Positions 53,512 through 64,000 of a stretch of 64,000 nt of DNA are shown piece after piece. Positions within the stretch are counted from its first letter, which is position 1. Every line of letters starts with the position of its first letter. This stretch comes from Leifsonia sp. CL147 (GTDB taxonomy: Bacteria; Actinomycetota; Actinomycetes; Actinomycetales; Microbacteriaceae), in NCBI RefSeq assembly GCF_900114565.1, contig NZ_FOTM01000004.1, positions 178,804 to 242,803 on the forward strand, written 5' to 3'. The notes beneath the pieces are model-generated. The model was not told the DNA's origin. It saw only the letters and a list, made by a program, of their open reading frames with translations, and did no database searches. The translations under genes were made by a program, and so were the position numbers.

Positions 53512-53605
53512 ACGTTTCATTAGGGTTCTGCACAGATTCGGACAGGGACTTGACGTAGCGCGGTGCGGTCTGGCAAGGTCATTTCAACGTTTCAAAAATG
53601 AAACG
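53512..53605. promoter_or_regulatory. Rhamnose operon promoter and LacI operators
   Basis: TTGACG (53550-53555) is the forward -35, with a weak -10 near 53574-53579. CGTTTCA-AAAA-TGAAACG (53588-53605) is a perfect dyad just downstream of it. A further CGTTTCA (53512-53518) overlaps the reverse lacI promoter (CATAAT on the minus strand), pointing to autoregulation. Confidence 0.7.
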
Positions 53606-53639
53606 GTTCACATCCCCGACGTGGAGATCATTCACGACA

Positions 53640-55172
53640 ATGACGTCCTCAGCAACTCCCGCTCCCGGCGGCCCGCCGGTCCTCGAACTCCGGGGCGTGG
53701 CCAAGGCGTTCGGCCAGGTCATCGCCCTCAGCCGCGCCGACCTCCGGGTCGAGCAGGCGTCCATCCACGCTCTCGTCGGTGAGAACGGCGCGGGCAAGTC
53801 CACTCTCGTGAAGATCGTCGCAGGGCTCTACCAGCGGGACGCCGGCGAGATGCGCTTCCGCGGTGAAGCGGTCGACTTCAGCACTACGGCGGAGGCGAAG
53901 AACGCGGGCATCGCGGTCATCTACCAGGAGCCGACGCTCTTCCCCGACCTGTCCGTCACCGAGAACGTGTTCATGGGCCGCCAGCCCACCGACCGCCTCG
54001 GGCGCGTCGACCGCAAGGCCATGCGCACCGAGGTCCGTGAGATCTTCCGGCGGCTCGGCGTCCACATCGATCCGGACCGCCTCGCCGAGGGCCTCTCGAT
54101 CGCCGACCAGCAGCTGATCGAGATCGCCAAGGCCATCTCTCTGGATGCGCGTCTCCTGATCATGGACGAGCCGACCGCCGCCCTCTCCGGCGTCGAGGTC
54201 GAGCGGCTCTTCGTCGTGGCCCGCAGCCTCCGCGACGAGGGTCGCGGCATCGTCTTCATCTCGCACCGCTTCGACGAGGTGTTCTCGCTCTGCGACACGA
54301 TCACGGTGATGCGCGACGGGGCCTACGTCTCCACGGACAGCACGGTCGACGTGACCGAGGACGAGATCGTGCGCCGCATGGTCGGCCGGGATGTGACAGA
54401 GCTGTTCCCCAAGCAGGCGGCGACGATCGGCGAACCGCGCCTCGTCGTCGAGCACCTGACCTCCGCCGGGGTCTTCCACGACGTCAGCTTCACCGTGCGC
54501 TCCGGCGAGATCGTGGCGTTGGCCGGCCTCGTGGGCGCCGGCCGCAGTGAGATCGCGCGAGCGGTGTTCGGCGTCGACGGCTACGAGACGGGCAGCGTCC
54601 GGGTGGAGGGGCGGCCGGTGCCCAAGCGCCGGCCGACCGCGGCCATGGCGGCGGGCCTCGCGCTCGTCCCCGAAGACCGTCGCAAGCAGGGGCTGGTGCT
54701 GGAGGAGACCGTCGCGCGCAACAGCACCCTGGCCATCCGCAACAAGCTGACCAAGGCGGGCTTCATCCGCAGCGCCTCCGAGAACTCCGCCGCCCGCGTG
54801 TGGGCGAGCCGCCTCCAGCTCAAGACCAACGCCCTCGACACACTCGTCGGGACGCTCTCCGGCGGCAACCAGCAGAAGGTCGTGCTGGGCAAGTGGCTGG
54901 CCACCGAACCGCGCGTGCTCATCATCGACGAGCCCACCCGGGGCATCGACGTCGGCACCAAAGCCGAGGTCCACCGGCTGCTGTCGGAGCTCGCCGGGCG
55001 CGGCATGGCGATCCTGATGATCTCGTCCGAACTGCCGGAGGTGCTCGGGATGGCCGACCGCGTGCTCGTCGTCCGCGAGGGCCGCATCACGGCCGACCTC
55101 GACCGCTCCGTCGCCGACGCCGAGAACGTCATGTTCGCGGCCACCCACGCCCTCGAGGAGTCCGCGCGATGA
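53640..55172 (+). CDS. rhaT: Sugar ABC transporter ATP-binding protein (rhamnose)
   Basis: 510 residues with two fused ABC domains, as in RbsA/XylG. Domain 1: Walker [10 protein letters not shown], signature [14 protein letters not shown]. Domain 2: signature [16 protein letters not shown] and Walker [13 protein letters not shown]; its degenerate Walker [10 protein letters not shown] is normal for the family. An ATG at 53598 lies inside the operator and is unlikely. The symbol follows rhizobial rhaT usage and is based on neighbours. Confidence 0.9.
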   Translation: MTSSATPAPGGPPVLELRGVAKAFGQVIALSRADLRVEQASIHALVGENGAGKSTLVKIVAGLYQRDAGEMRFRGEAVDFSTTAEAKNAGIAVIYQEPTLFPDLSVTENVFMGRQPTDRLGRVDRKAMRTEVREIFRRLGVHIDPDRLAEGLSIADQQLIEIAKAISLDARLLIMDEPTAALSGVEVERLFVVARSLRDEGRGIVFISHRFDEVFSLCDTITVMRDGAYVSTDSTVDVTEDEIVRRMVGRDVTELFPKQAATIGEPRLVVEHLTSAGVFHDVSFTVRSGEIVALAGLVGAGRSEIARAVFGVDGYETGSVRVEGRPVPKRRPTAAMAAGLALVPEDRRKQGLVLEETVARNSTLAIRNKLTKAGFIRSASENSAARVWASRLQLKTNALDTLVGTLSGGNQQKVVLGKWLATEPRVLIIDEPTRGIDVGTKAEVHRLLSELAGRGMAILMISSELPEVLGMADRVLVVREGRITADLDRSVADAENVMFAATHALEESAR

Positions 55173-56206
55173 CGACACCCACCCTCACGCCCGAGAAGGT
55201 GCCCAACGCGGGCGTCCGGATCGCCCGCACATTCGTCCGGGCTCGCGAGACCGGCATCCTGCTCGCGATCCTCGTCGTGATCGCCGTGACCACGGCCATC
55301 AACCCGACGTTCCTGTTCAGCGGCGACGGCTGGCGCGACCTGCTTCTGACGCCCTCCATCCTCGCTCTCGTCGCCATCGGCCAGGCCATCGTCATCATCA
55401 CCCGCAACGTCGACCTGTCGGTCGGCTCGGTGGTGGGACTGACCGCGTACCTGACCGGGCGCCTCTTCGCCGATATCCCGGGCATCCCGATCATCACCGT
55501 CTTCGTGATCGGCGCCCTCGCCGGCGCAGTGCTCGGTCTGGTGAACGGCGCGCTCGTCGCGTTCGGCAAAGTGCCTGCGCTGGTCATCACCCTCGGCACG
55601 CTGTACGCCTATCGCGGAATCGACGTTCTGTGGGCCGGCAGCAACCGCATCAACGCGAGCGACATGCCCGACGCCTTCCTCGGGCTCGGGACGGGGTCCT
55701 TCCTCTCCATCCCGTACCTCACCATCCTGGCGGTGCTCGTCATGCTGATCGCGGGCTGGTTCCTCCGGAACCGCCGCGGCGGCCGCGAGCTGTACGCGAT
55801 CGGCTCCGACCCCGCGGCCGCCGAGCTGTACGGCCTCAAGGTGACGCGCCGCATCCTCGCCGCGTTCGTCCTCTCCGGCGCGACCGCGGGCCTCGCCGGA
55901 GTGCTGTTCGTCGCCCGCTACGGCACGGTCAGCTCGCAGACCGGAACGGGCCTTGAGCTCCAGGCCGTGGGAGCAGCCGTCATCGGCGGCGTCGCCATCT
56001 TCGGCGGCAGCGGTTCGGTGTACGGCGCGGTCCTCGGCGCGGTGCTGCTGCTCACCATCAACCGGGCGCTGCCCATCCTCGGAATCCAGGACTTCTGGCA
56101 GCAGGCGGTGGTCGGCGTGCTCATCATCGGCGCAATCGTCCTCGACCGTGTCCTCTCTCTGCGGCTGTCCCGCCGCCTCGTCGCCGAAAGGGAGGTCACC
56201 GCGTGA
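55169..56206 (+). CDS. Rhamnose ABC transporter permease 1
   Basis: 345 residues, about 8-10 TM segments, RbsC/AraH-type fold. The conserved [18 protein letters not shown] and [22 protein letters not shown]-like regions are present. It overlaps the ATPase and the second permease genes by 4 nt each, indicating a heterodimeric channel. Confidence 0.9.
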   Translation: MTTPTLTPEKVPNAGVRIARTFVRARETGILLAILVVIAVTTAINPTFLFSGDGWRDLLLTPSILALVAIGQAIVIITRNVDLSVGSVVGLTAYLTGRLFADIPGIPIITVFVIGALAGAVLGLVNGALVAFGKVPALVITLGTLYAYRGIDVLWAGSNRINASDMPDAFLGLGTGSFLSIPYLTILAVLVMLIAGWFLRNRRGGRELYAIGSDPAAAELYGLKVTRRILAAFVLSGATAGLAGVLFVARYGTVSSQTGTGLELQAVGAAVIGGVAIFGGSGSVYGAVLGAVLLLTINRALPILGIQDFWQQAVVGVLIIGAIVLDRVLSLRLSRRLVAEREVTA

Positions 56207-57243
56207 CCGACACCCAGGTGCCCACCACCTCCGCACCCGCGCGCAGCTACCCCGACTACAGCCGCCCGCTCTGGCAGCGCTGGCTGCTGACCCGCGAGTT
56301 CGCGGTGATCGGCGCGCTGATCGTCGTCGCCATCGTGGCCTCCGCGACCGTGCAGAACTTCGGCACGCCGGTCACCCTCGGCTTCCTGCTGCTGGATGTG
56401 ACCCCCATCCTGATGATCGCGCTGCCGATGACCTTCGTCATCGTCACCGGCGAGATCGACCTCTCGGTGGCGAGCACCCTCGGACTCAGCAGCGTCCTGC
56501 TCGGTGTGCTGACGAAAGCCGGGATGCCGTTCGAGTTCGCAATGGTCGTCTGCCTGGTGGTCGGGCTGGTCTGCGGCGCGGTGAACGGGTTCCTCGTCAC
56601 CGTGGTCGGACTCCCATCGCTCGCGGTCACGATCGGAACGCTCGCGCTGTTCCGCGGCATCGCAGTCGGCCTGCTCGGCACGACGGCGATCACCGACTTC
56701 CCGTTCTTCTGGCAGAACCTCGCGCAGCAGCGCTTCGGAACCTCGGGCATCCCGGTCATCATGGTGCTGGTGGCGGTGCTCGTCATCGTCTTCGCGGTGC
56801 TGCTCCACGCCACCCCGTACGGCCGCGGGCTGTTCGCGCTCGGGCTCAGCTCCGACACGGCCGCCTTCTCCGGGGTGAACGTCGCACGCACCAAGTTCAT
56901 CGCGTTCCTGCTCACCGGTCTGATCTCGGCCCTCGCCGGGATCTACTGGACGCTTCGCTACGGGAGCGCCCGCGGCGACAACGCCGTCGGACTGGAGCTC
57001 TCGGTGATCGCTGCGGTGCTCCTCGGCGGCGTCTCCATCTTCGGCGGCAAAGGTGCGATGCACGGCGTCATCGCGGGCGTCCTGCTGATCGGGGTGCTGC
57101 AGAGCGCGCTCCGGCTGGCGAATGTCAGCTCCGACGCCATCAACATCATCACCGGTGTCCTCCTCATCGTCTCGGTCCTCTCGCCGCGCATCCTCGCTTG
57201 GGCGCGCGGCTCCCGAGCCCGCCGACGGCGAAGTCAGCCGTAG
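56203..57243 (+). CDS. Rhamnose ABC transporter permease 2
   Basis: 346 residues, same family as permease 1 but diverged. VTGEIDLSVASTLGLSSVLLG and GGVSIFGGKGAMHGVIAG are the equivalent loops. GTG start at 56203 (GTGA overlap). Confidence 0.9.
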   Translation: MTDTQVPTTSAPARSYPDYSRPLWQRWLLTREFAVIGALIVVAIVASATVQNFGTPVTLGFLLLDVTPILMIALPMTFVIVTGEIDLSVASTLGLSSVLLGVLTKAGMPFEFAMVVCLVVGLVCGAVNGFLVTVVGLPSLAVTIGTLALFRGIAVGLLGTTAITDFPFFWQNLAQQRFGTSGIPVIMVLVAVLVIVFAVLLHATPYGRGLFALGLSSDTAAFSGVNVARTKFIAFLLTGLISALAGIYWTLRYGSARGDNAVGLELSVIAAVLLGGVSIFGGKGAMHGVIAGVLLIGVLQSALRLANVSSDAINIITGVLLIVSVLSPRILAWARGSRARRRRSQP

Positions 57244-57301
57244 GCACGTTCCACCCGCACCACCTGCACCACCTGCTTCACCCACCCCGAAAGGAACAAC
57301 G

Positions 57302-58336
57302 ATGTTGCCCTCCACCTCGCGCCGCACCAAGCGCCTGTTCGCCCTCGGCGCCGGCGTCGTCGCCGTCGCCCTCGCCGTCACCGGCTGCTCGAGCGGCTCC
57401 AACGGCTCCGGATCCGGCTCCAAGAACTACAAGATCACCTTCCTGCCCAAGAACCTCGGCAACCCGTACTTCGACACCTCCGACAAGGGCGGCGAGACGG
57501 CTATCAAGTCGTTCAAGGGCACCTACAACCAGGTCGGGCCTTCGACCGCCACCGCGGACGCGCAGGTCAGCTACATCAACACCCTGACGCAGCAGCAGGT
57601 CGGTGCGATCGTGCTCTCGGCCAACGACCCGACGGCGCTCGGCAGTGCCCTCACCCAGGCCAAGTCCGCCGGCGTGAAGATCGTCACCTTCGACTCCGAC
57701 ACGGACGCGAAGTACCGTGACGTCTTCGTGAACCAGGCCACGGCGGATGGCATCGCCAAGGTCCAGGTCGACACGATCTCGAAGGAGATCGGTGACAGCG
57801 GCGAGGTCGCCATCCTCTCGGCCGCCGCCAACGCGACGAACCAGAACGCCTGGATCGACCTGATGAAGAAGGACCTCGCGAAGGACCACCCGAACGTCAA
57901 GCTCGTCGACACCGTCTACGGCAACGACGACGACCAGACGTCGTTCGACAAGACTGCGGCCCTGCTCCAGACCCACCCGAACCTGAAGGGCATCATCTCG
58001 CCCACCACGGTCGGCATCGCGGCCGCGGCACGCTACCTTTCGACGTCGGATGCCAAGGGCAAGGTCAAGCTCACCGGACTCGGCACGCCGAACCAGATGC
58101 GCGCGTACGTCAAGGACGGCACCGTCGACGAGTTCGCGCTGTGGAACCCGGAAGACCTCGGCTACCTCGCGGCCTTCGCCGCGAAGGCCCTGATCGACGG
58201 CGACATCACCGGCAAGAAGGGCGACACCTTCACGGCGGGCAAGCTCGGCTCGTTCACGGTCGGCGACAAGGGGACCGTGCTCCTCGGTGACCCGTTCGTG
58301 TTCAACAAGGACAACATCGACAAGTTCCACTTCTGA
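57302..58336 (+). CDS. rhaS: Rhamnose-binding lipoprotein
   Basis: 344 residues. Lipoprotein signal with lipobox VTGC at about 27-30 and a Ser/Gly linker, then a type I periplasmic-binding fold (KITFLPKNLGNPYFDTSDKGGE). Closest in pattern to RhaS substrate-binding proteins of Gram-positive rhamnose importers. Assignment relies on the adjoining rhamnose genes. GAAAGGAAC precedes the ATG. Confidence 0.88.
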   Translation: MLPSTSRRTKRLFALGAGVVAVALAVTGCSSGSNGSGSGSKNYKITFLPKNLGNPYFDTSDKGGETAIKSFKGTYNQVGPSTATADAQVSYINTLTQQQVGAIVLSANDPTALGSALTQAKSAGVKIVTFDSDTDAKYRDVFVNQATADGIAKVQVDTISKEIGDSGEVAILSAAANATNQNAWIDLMKKDLAKDHPNVKLVDTVYGNDDDQTSFDKTAALLQTHPNLKGIISPTTVGIAAAARYLSTSDAKGKVKLTGLGTPNQMRAYVKDGTVDEFALWNPEDLGYLAAFAAKALIDGDITGKKGDTFTAGKLGSFTVGDKGTVLLGDPFVFNKDNIDKFHF

Positions 58337-58352
58337 TCCCGTCCTGACCCTC

Positions 58353-58384
58353 GTCGCCCGGCCGGCTCAGGCCGGCCGGGCGAC
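58353..58384 (+). terminator. Hairpin between the transport and catabolic genes
   Basis: Perfect 14-bp stem 58353-58366/58371-58384 with TCAG loop. It may cut expression of the catabolic genes or protect the abundant binding-protein mRNA. Confidence 0.8.
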
Positions 58385-58423
58385 CACTCCTTCCCTCTCA
58401 TCCTCCTGACGAAAGCGACCACC

Positions 58424-58813
58424 ATGCAACGCGCGTGCTTCCGACTCCGCGTCGACCCGGCACACCTCGACGAGTACCGCGCGCGGCACGCCGCAGTCTG
58501 GCCGGAGATGCTGACCGCGCTGAAGGAGACGGGATGGGACAACTACTCCCTCTTCCTCGCCGACGACGGCTGGCTGATCGGCTACGTCGAGGCGCGGGAC
58601 GACTACGAATCCGCGCAGCGGCGGATGGATCTCACGCAGGTCAACGCCCGCTGGCAGGCCGAGATGAGCCGGCTGTTCGACGGACTCGACGGGGATGCCC
58701 CCGATCGGTCCTTCGAGCTGATCCCCGAGATCTTCCATCTCGAGGACCAGCTCGCGGCGATCGAGAACACGAACGACGACACGAAATACCACGCGAAAGG
58801 TGCAGGACAGTGA
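58424..58813 (+). CDS. rhaM: L-rhamnose mutarotase
   Basis: 129 residues. Interconverts alpha and beta L-rhamnose. MQRACFRLRVDPAHLDEYRARHAAVWPEM carries the family RxxxxxYxxxHxxxWP pattern; YSLFLADDGWLIGYVE follows. It overlaps rhaI by 4 nt. Confidence 0.92.
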   Translation: MQRACFRLRVDPAHLDEYRARHAAVWPEMLTALKETGWDNYSLFLADDGWLIGYVEARDDYESAQRRMDLTQVNARWQAEMSRLFDGLDGDAPDRSFELIPEIFHLEDQLAAIENTNDDTKYHAKGAGQ

Positions 58814-59973
58814 GTGACTTGACGTCCATCCAGGACCAGCTGGCACGGCAGGCGATCGAGCTGCCGAGCTGGGCGTTCGGCAACTCGGGCACCCGGTTCC
58901 GGGTGTTCGGCACGCCGGGCACCGCACGCGACCCGTACGAGAAGATCTCGGACGCGGCTCAGGTGCACAAGCACACCGGGCTGGCTCCGACCGTCGCCCT
59001 GCACATCCCGTGGGACACGGTCGACTCGTACGCCGACCTGCGCAAGCACGCCCAGGACAACGGCGTCGACCTCGGAACGGTCAACTCGAACACGTTCCAG
59101 GACGACGACTACAAGTTCGGGTCGGTCACCCACGCGGACGACCGGATCCGGCAGAAGGCGATCGACCACCACTTCGAGTGCATCGACGTGATGAACGAGA
59201 CCGGGTCGCGCGACCTGAAGATCTGGCTCGCGGACGGCACGAACTACCCGGGCCAGGATTCGATGCGCGCCCGGCAGGACCGGCTGGCCGACTCGCTGCA
59301 GAAGATCTACGAGCGGATCGGCGAGCGCCAGCGGCTGGTGCTGGAGTACAAGTTCTTCGAACCGGCGTTCTATCACACGGACGTCCCGGACTGGGGGACC
59401 AGCTACGTCCAGACGGCCGCGCTCGGTGACCGGGCGGTGGTGTGCCTGGACACCGGGCATCACGCGCCGGGCACCAACATCGAGTTCATCGTGATGCAGC
59501 TGCTGCGGCTGGGGAAGCTCGGCTCGTTCGATTTCAACAGCCGGTTCTACGCGGACGACGACCTGATCGTGGGCGCCGCGGACCCGTTTCAGCTGTTCCG
59601 GATCATCTTCGAGGTGATCCAGGGCGGCGGGTACGCCAATCCCGAGGTCGCGTTCATGCTCGACCAGTGCCACAACCTCGAGGCGAAGATCCCCGGCCAG
59701 ATCCGCTCCGTGCTCAACGTCCAGGAGGCCACCGCCAAGGCGCTGCTCGTGGACACCGAAGCGCTGGCCGCAGCGCAGGCGGCGAACGACGTGCTGGCTG
59801 CGAACACGGTGTTCATGGATGCGTTCAACACCGACGTCCGCGCCGACCTGGCCGCCTGGCGCGAGTCGCGCGGTCTGCCCGCCGATCCGATGGCCGCGTA
59901 CCAGGCCTCCGGCTACCAGCAGAAGATCGAGGCCGACCGCGTGGGCGGCACCCAGGCCGGATGGGGGGCATGA
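58810..59973 (+). CDS. rhaI: L-rhamnose isomerase
   Basis: 387 residues, the Pseudomonas stutzeri/actinobacterial RhaI type rather than E. coli RhaA. TIM-barrel metal ligands lie in LVLEYKFFEPAFYHTDVPDW, CLDTGHHAPGTNIEF and SFDFNSRFYADDDLIVG. Gives L-rhamnulose. GTG start. Confidence 0.92.
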   Translation: MSDLTSIQDQLARQAIELPSWAFGNSGTRFRVFGTPGTARDPYEKISDAAQVHKHTGLAPTVALHIPWDTVDSYADLRKHAQDNGVDLGTVNSNTFQDDDYKFGSVTHADDRIRQKAIDHHFECIDVMNETGSRDLKIWLADGTNYPGQDSMRARQDRLADSLQKIYERIGERQRLVLEYKFFEPAFYHTDVPDWGTSYVQTAALGDRAVVCLDTGHHAPGTNIEFIVMQLLRLGKLGSFDFNSRFYADDDLIVGAADPFQLFRIIFEVIQGGGYANPEVAFMLDQCHNLEAKIPGQIRSVLNVQEATAKALLVDTEALAAAQAANDVLAANTVFMDAFNTDVRADLAAWRESRGLPADPMAAYQASGYQQKIEADRVGGTQAGWGA

Positions 59974-59977
59974 CACG

Positions 59978-62014
59978 ATGACGAACGAGACTGTCGCGGA
60001 GCTGATCGCCCGCTCCAATCGCCTCGGGTCGGACCCAGCGAACACGAACTACGCGGGCGGGAACACGTCCGCCAAGGGGACGGAGACCGACCCGGTGACC
60101 GGCGAGCCGGTCGAGCTGCTCTGGGTGAAGGGCTCCGGGGGAGACCTCGGCACGCTGACGGAGTCCGGGCTGGCCGTGCTGCGGCTCGATCGGCTTCGGG
60201 CGCTGCAGAACGTCTACCCGGGTGTGGAGCGCGAGGACGAGATGGTCGCCGCATTCGACTACACGTTGCACGGGAAGGGCGGGGCGGCTCCATCGATCGA
60301 TACGGCCATGCACGGCCTGGTGGATGCGGCCCACGTCGACCACCTGCATCCCGACTCCGGCATCGCGATCGCGACGGCAGCCGACGGCGAGCGGCTGACG
60401 GCCGAGGTCTTCGGCGGTCGCGTCGTGTGGGTGCCGTGGCGGCGTCCCGGCTTCCAGCTCGGGCTCGACATCGCCGCGATCAAGCGGGCGAACCCGGACG
60501 CGATCGGCACCATCCTGGGCGGCCACGGCATCACCGCGTGGGGGGAGACCAGCTCGGAGGCGGAGGCGAACTCGCTGTGGATCATCCAGACCGCCGCGGA
60601 CTACGTCGCCGCCCACGGCCGTCCGGACCCGTTCGGTCCGAAGCTGCCCGGCTATGAGCCGCTGCCCGAGGGGGAGCGGCGAGCGAAGGCGGCGGCGCTG
60701 GCTCCGCACCTGCGCGCCATCGCCTCCACCGACCGGGTGCAGGTGGGGCACTTCACCGACTCGGACGTGGTGCTGGACTTCCTGGCGTCGGCCGAGCACC
60801 CGCGGCTGGCTGCGCTGGGCACCTCCTGCCCGGATCACTTCCTGCGCACCAAGGTGAAGCCGCTGGTCCTCGACCTGCCGGCCGGCGCCTCCATCGAGGA
60901 CTCGGTGGCGCGGCTGGAGGAGCTGCACGAGCAGTACCGGGCGGACTACCGGGCGTACTACGACCGGCACGCCACGGTGGACTCGCCGGCGATCCGCGGC
61001 GCGGACCCGGCGATCGTGCTGATTCCGGGCGTCGGGATGTTCTCCTACGGCGCGAACAAGCAGACCGCGCGCGTCGCGGGCGAGTTCTTCGTCAACGCGA
61101 TCAACGTGATGCGCGGCGCGGAGGCGCTGTCGTCGTATGCGCCGATCGATGAGGCGGAGAAGTTCCGGATCGAGTACTGGGCGCTGGAAGAGGCGAAGCT
61201 GCAGCGGATGCCGAAGCCGAAGCCGCTCGCCGGGCGCATCGCCCTGGTCACCGGTGCCGCATCCGGGATCGGGAAGGCCATCGCGACCCGGCTCGCCGCC
61301 GAGGGCGCGTGCGTGGTCATCGCCGACCTCGACCTGGCCAAGGCGCAGGCCGCGGCGGCCGAGATCGGCAACGCGGATGTCGCGATCGGCGTGGTCGCGG
61401 ACGTGACCGACGAGAAGGCGGTCGACGCATCCATTCGGGAGGCGCTACTCGCGTTCGGCGGGCTCGACCTGGTGGTCAACAACGCCGGCCTCTCGATCTC
61501 GAAGCCGCTGCTGGAGACCACCAACGCCGACTGGGACCTGCAGCACAACGTGATGGCCAAGGGGTCGTTCCTGGTCTCCCGCGCCGCCGCCCGCGTGCTG
61601 ATCGACCAGAAGCTCGGCGGGGACATCGTCTACATCTCCTCCAAGAACTCGATCTTCGCCGGACCGAACAACATCGCCTATTCGGCGACCAAGGCCGACC
61701 AGGCGCACCAGGTGCGGCTGCTCGCGGCGGAGCTCGGCGAGCACGGCATCCGCGTCAACGGCATCAACCCGGACGGCGTCGTGCGCGGCTCCGGGATCTT
61801 CGCCGGCGGCTGGGGCGCCAAGCGTGCCGCGGTCTACGGGGTGCCCGAGGAGGAGCTCGGCCAGTACTACGCGCAGCGCACCCTGCTCAAGCGCGAAGTG
61901 CTGCCCGAGCACGTGGCCAACGCGGTGTTCGTGCTCTGCACCAGTGACCTCGACCACACGACCGGCCTGCACATCCCGGTGGACGCGGGGGTCGCGGCGG
62001 CCTTCCTGCGATGA
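59978..62014 (+). CDS. rhaD: Bifunctional rhamnulose-1-phosphate aldolase/lactaldehyde dehydrogenase
   Basis: 678 residues. Class II aldolase domain (about 1-380; [12 protein letters not shown] zinc His, GGHGITAWG) fused to an SDR (about 415-678; [27 protein letters not shown]). It cleaves rhamnulose-1-phosphate to DHAP and L-lactaldehyde, which the SDR part would oxidise to L-lactate. Fused RhaEW/YuxG-like enzymes are known. The kinase gene overlaps its stop. Confidence 0.92.
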   Translation: MTNETVAELIARSNRLGSDPANTNYAGGNTSAKGTETDPVTGEPVELLWVKGSGGDLGTLTESGLAVLRLDRLRALQNVYPGVEREDEMVAAFDYTLHGKGGAAPSIDTAMHGLVDAAHVDHLHPDSGIAIATAADGERLTAEVFGGRVVWVPWRRPGFQLGLDIAAIKRANPDAIGTILGGHGITAWGETSSEAEANSLWIIQTAADYVAAHGRPDPFGPKLPGYEPLPEGERRAKAAALAPHLRAIASTDRVQVGHFTDSDVVLDFLASAEHPRLAALGTSCPDHFLRTKVKPLVLDLPAGASIEDSVARLEELHEQYRADYRAYYDRHATVDSPAIRGADPAIVLIPGVGMFSYGANKQTARVAGEFFVNAINVMRGAEALSSYAPIDEAEKFRIEYWALEEAKLQRMPKPKPLAGRIALVTGAASGIGKAIATRLAAEGACVVIADLDLAKAQAAAAEIGNADVAIGVVADVTDEKAVDASIREALLAFGGLDLVVNNAGLSISKPLLETTNADWDLQHNVMAKGSFLVSRAAARVLIDQKLGGDIVYISSKNSIFAGPNNIAYSATKADQAHQVRLLAAELGEHGIRVNGINPDGVVRGSGIFAGGWGAKRAAVYGVPEEELGQYYAQRTLLKREVLPEHVANAVFVLCTSDLDHTTGLHIPVDAGVAAAFLR

Positions 62015-63447
62015 GCGACAGATCGGGCACCGTCGCTGCAGTGGATCTCGGCGCCACCAGCGGCCGCGTCATGCACGCGCGGGTGGGGCCGGGCACGCTC
62101 GAGCTGACGGAGGCGGCACGGTTCCTCAACACGCCCGTGCGGGTGTGGGAGGGCGACCGTTCCGCTCTGCACTGGGACCTCACGGGGCTGTTCTCCAGCG
62201 TCCACGACGGGCTCGCGGCGGTCGCCCGCTCCGATCCGGCGCTCGCCAGTATCGGCGTGGATGCGTGGGCGGTCGACTACGGGCTGTTGCGCGACGGCCG
62301 GCTGCTGGGCGAGCCGTACCACTACCGCGACGAGCGCACGGCCCGGGGCGTGTCCCTGGTCCACGAGGCCGTCGACCCGGCCGAACTGTACCGGGAGGGC
62401 GGGCTGCAATTCCTGCCCTTCAACTCGCTGTACCAGCTGGCCGTGGATGCGGCCGACGGCTCCCTCGAGGCCGCCGACCGATTCCTGCTCGTCCCCGACC
62501 TGATCGCGTACTGGCTGACCGGGACGGAGCAGGCGGAGCGCACCAACGCATCCACGACGGGTCTCCTGACGGCGGAGGGGGACTGGAACGGCGCCCTCAT
62601 CGGCCGGCTCGGCCTCCCGGTCGGCGTCTTCGCGCCGCTGGTGGATGCCGGAACACCGGTCGGGGGCCTGCTCCCGTCGCTGGCGGCGGAGTTCCCGTTC
62701 GCGGGCGCCGGCCCCGTGGTCACCACGGTCGGCTCCCACGACACGGCCTCGGCGGTCGTGGCCGTCCCGATGGATCCGGCACGCGCCGCCTACATCTCCT
62801 GCGGGACCTGGGGTCTGGTCGGCGTCGAGCTGGAGCACCGCGTCGTCTCCGAGGAGGGCCGCGACGCCAACTTCACGAACGAAGGCGGCGTGGATGGGCG
62901 CATCCGGTACCTCCACAACGTCATGGGCCTGTGGCTGCTCAGCGAGTCGCTGCGGGAATGGCAGCAGCGCGGCCTGCCGGTCGGCCTCGAAGGGCTGCTC
63001 GCGGAAGCGGCCGAGCTGCCGCGGCCCGCGGACGTCTTCGACCCCGACGACCCGCGCTTCCTCGCGCCGGGGGACATGCCCTCCCGGATCGCCGGGTGGT
63101 TCTCCGAGCGAGGGTTGAGTGCGCCGGCGTCGCCGGCCGGAATGGTGCGGGTGATCGTCGAGAGCCTCGCCGCCGCGTTCGCGGAGTCGGTGCAGCGGGC
63201 CGCAGCTCTAACCAGCGTCGCCGTGGAAGCGGTCCACATCGTCGGCGGAGGCGCCCGCAATGCGCTCCTGTGCCAGGCGACGGCCGACCGGAGCGGTCTC
63301 CCCGTGCTCGCCGGTCCGGTGGAGGCCACCGCGATCGGCAACGTCCTCGTGCAGGCCCGCGCCGCCGGCCTCCTCACCGGCGACCTGGAAACCCTGCGGG
63401 CACTCGTCGCCCGCACCACCTCACTCGTCCGTTACGACCCTCGATAG
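62011..63447 (+). CDS. rhaB: Rhamnulokinase
   Basis: 478 residues, FGGY carbohydrate kinase. [17 protein letters not shown] at the N-terminus binds phosphate, [11 protein letters not shown] and [13 protein letters not shown] are family segments, and [17 protein letters not shown] is the C-terminal adenosine motif. It phosphorylates L-rhamnulose. Confidence 0.93.
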   Translation: MSDRSGTVAAVDLGATSGRVMHARVGPGTLELTEAARFLNTPVRVWEGDRSALHWDLTGLFSSVHDGLAAVARSDPALASIGVDAWAVDYGLLRDGRLLGEPYHYRDERTARGVSLVHEAVDPAELYREGGLQFLPFNSLYQLAVDAADGSLEAADRFLLVPDLIAYWLTGTEQAERTNASTTGLLTAEGDWNGALIGRLGLPVGVFAPLVDAGTPVGGLLPSLAAEFPFAGAGPVVTTVGSHDTASAVVAVPMDPARAAYISCGTWGLVGVELEHRVVSEEGRDANFTNEGGVDGRIRYLHNVMGLWLLSESLREWQQRGLPVGLEGLLAEAAELPRPADVFDPDDPRFLAPGDMPSRIAGWFSERGLSAPASPAGMVRVIVESLAAAFAESVQRAAALTSVAVEAVHIVGGGARNALLCQATADRSGLPVLAGPVEATAIGNVLVQARAAGLLTGDLETLRALVARTTSLVRYDPR

Positions 63448-63455
63448 GATCACTC

Positions 63456-64000
63456 ATGGTCACCCGTCAGTTTCCGAAGCCGGTTGAGTTGCTGGAGTTG
63501 ATGCAGTTCAAGCGGCCGGAGTTGGATCTGAAGAAGCGTCGGTTGGGGTCGGCGTTGTCGATCGAGGATCTGGCGCGGATCGCTCGCCGGCGGACGCCGA
63601 AGGCGGCGTTCGATTACACGGAGGGTGCTGCGGAGGGGGAGTTGTCGTTGGCGCGGGCGCGGCAGGCGTTCCAGGATGTGGAGTTCCATCCGTCGGTGCT
63701 GCGGGATGTGTCGGTGGTGGATACGTCGTGTGAGATCTGGGGTGGCCCGTCGGCGTTGCCGTTCGGGATCGCGCCGACCGGGTTCACCCGCCTGATGCAG
63801 ACCGAGGGTGAGGTTGCCGGTGCGGGGGCGGCGGGTGCGGCGGGGATCCCGTTCACGTTGTCGACGTTGGGGACCACGTCGATCGAGGAGGTGAAGGCGG
63901 TCAACCCGGAGGGCCGGAATTGGTTCCAGTTGTATGTGATGCGGCAGCGGGAGATCTCCTATGGTCTGGTGGAGCGGGCTGCGGCGGCGGGGTTCGACAC
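63456..64000 (+). CDS. lldD: FMN-dependent alpha-hydroxy-acid oxidising protein (partial), probable L-lactate dehydrogenase
   Basis: The first 181 codons run off the window with no stop. Start [18 protein letters not shown]; then [50 protein letters not shown] and WFQLYVMRQ are the order of the glycolate/lactate oxidase barrel. Oxidises L-lactate to pyruvate, fitting the rhamnose product. Codon use is unlike its neighbours: 11 TTG, 6 CTG and no CTC for Leu, and 6 GAT against 1 GAC. Confidence 0.85.
   Translation, partial: MVTRQFPKPVELLELMQFKRPELDLKKRRLGSALSIEDLARIARRRTPKAAFDYTEGAAEGELSLARARQAFQDVEFHPSVLRDVSVVDTSCEIWGGPSALPFGIAPTGFTRLMQTEGEVAGAGAAGAAGIPFTLSTLGTTSIEEVKAVNPEGRNWFQLYVMRQREISYGLVERAAAAGFD

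Noticed and set aside
53598..53640. Upstream ATG of the rhamnose ATPase at 53598
   Set aside because: It lies within the operator dyad, and the added 14 residues do not resemble the family.

Overview
The window is about 70% GC and almost fully coding. Gene order points to an actinobacterium, and the protein sequences look like the Microbacteriaceae (Leifsonia-like). The order infC-rpmI-rplT / trmH / pheST / argCJBDF-H / mpg / tyrS / small ORF / tlyA / nadK / recN / pyrG / nudix / xerD / parA / scpA / scpB / rluB / cmk / der is the conserved actinobacterial block also found in Mycobacterium. At least ten genes begin 6-7 nt after a TANNNT -10 box, which suggests abundant leaderless transcription, as expected for this phylum.

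Layout. 1-10.4 kb: methionine genes metX (cut by the window edge) and metY, an SDR, a K+ channel, a nucleotidyltransferase, a phosphoribosyltransferase, ung, a GNAT, an EXPERA/TMEM97-like membrane protein, a hydrolase and an amidase. 10.4-17.2 kb: DUF1844 gene, infC-rpmI-rplT, a SpoU methyltransferase and pheST. 17.2-25.7 kb: arginine operon argC-J-B-D-(sORF)-F-H, then a one-TM peptide and mpg. It is preceded by a 28-codon Arg-rich leader ORF and lacks argR and argG. 25.7-27.3 kb: a SatD-like gene and a membrane-protein gene between two repeat arrays. 27.4-43.8 kb: conserved translation, replication, segregation and nucleotide genes. 44-48 kb: a processive GT2 synthase with a secreted GH18/CBM protein, then tRNA-Pro(GGG). 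48.4-52.4 kb: PadR, ABC1 kinase, thioredoxin and small membrane proteins. 52.4-63.4 kb: a complete L-rhamnose uptake and catabolism cluster under a LacI regulator. It is followed by an FMN-dependent lactate-oxidising enzyme, cut by the window end, with clearly different codon use.

How it works together. The rhamnose cluster is self-contained: ABC importer, mutarotase, isomerase, kinase, and a fused aldolase/lactaldehyde dehydrogenase. The last gene would take the L-lactate product to pyruvate. The arginine genes form a tightly overlapping operon that appears to be controlled by a leader peptide rather than by a local ArgR.

The most unusual feature is the intergenic DNA. Three loci carry arrays with a strict 40-bp period, built on the same 17-bp palindrome ACATTCGTGACGAATGT but with locus-specific filler. 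A 29-bp array (5 units) precedes the satD-like gene. A two-hairpin element of about 85 bp occurs twice, and other short-period arrays lie before tyrA and padR. No CRISPR array, rRNA, phage or IS transposase was seen.
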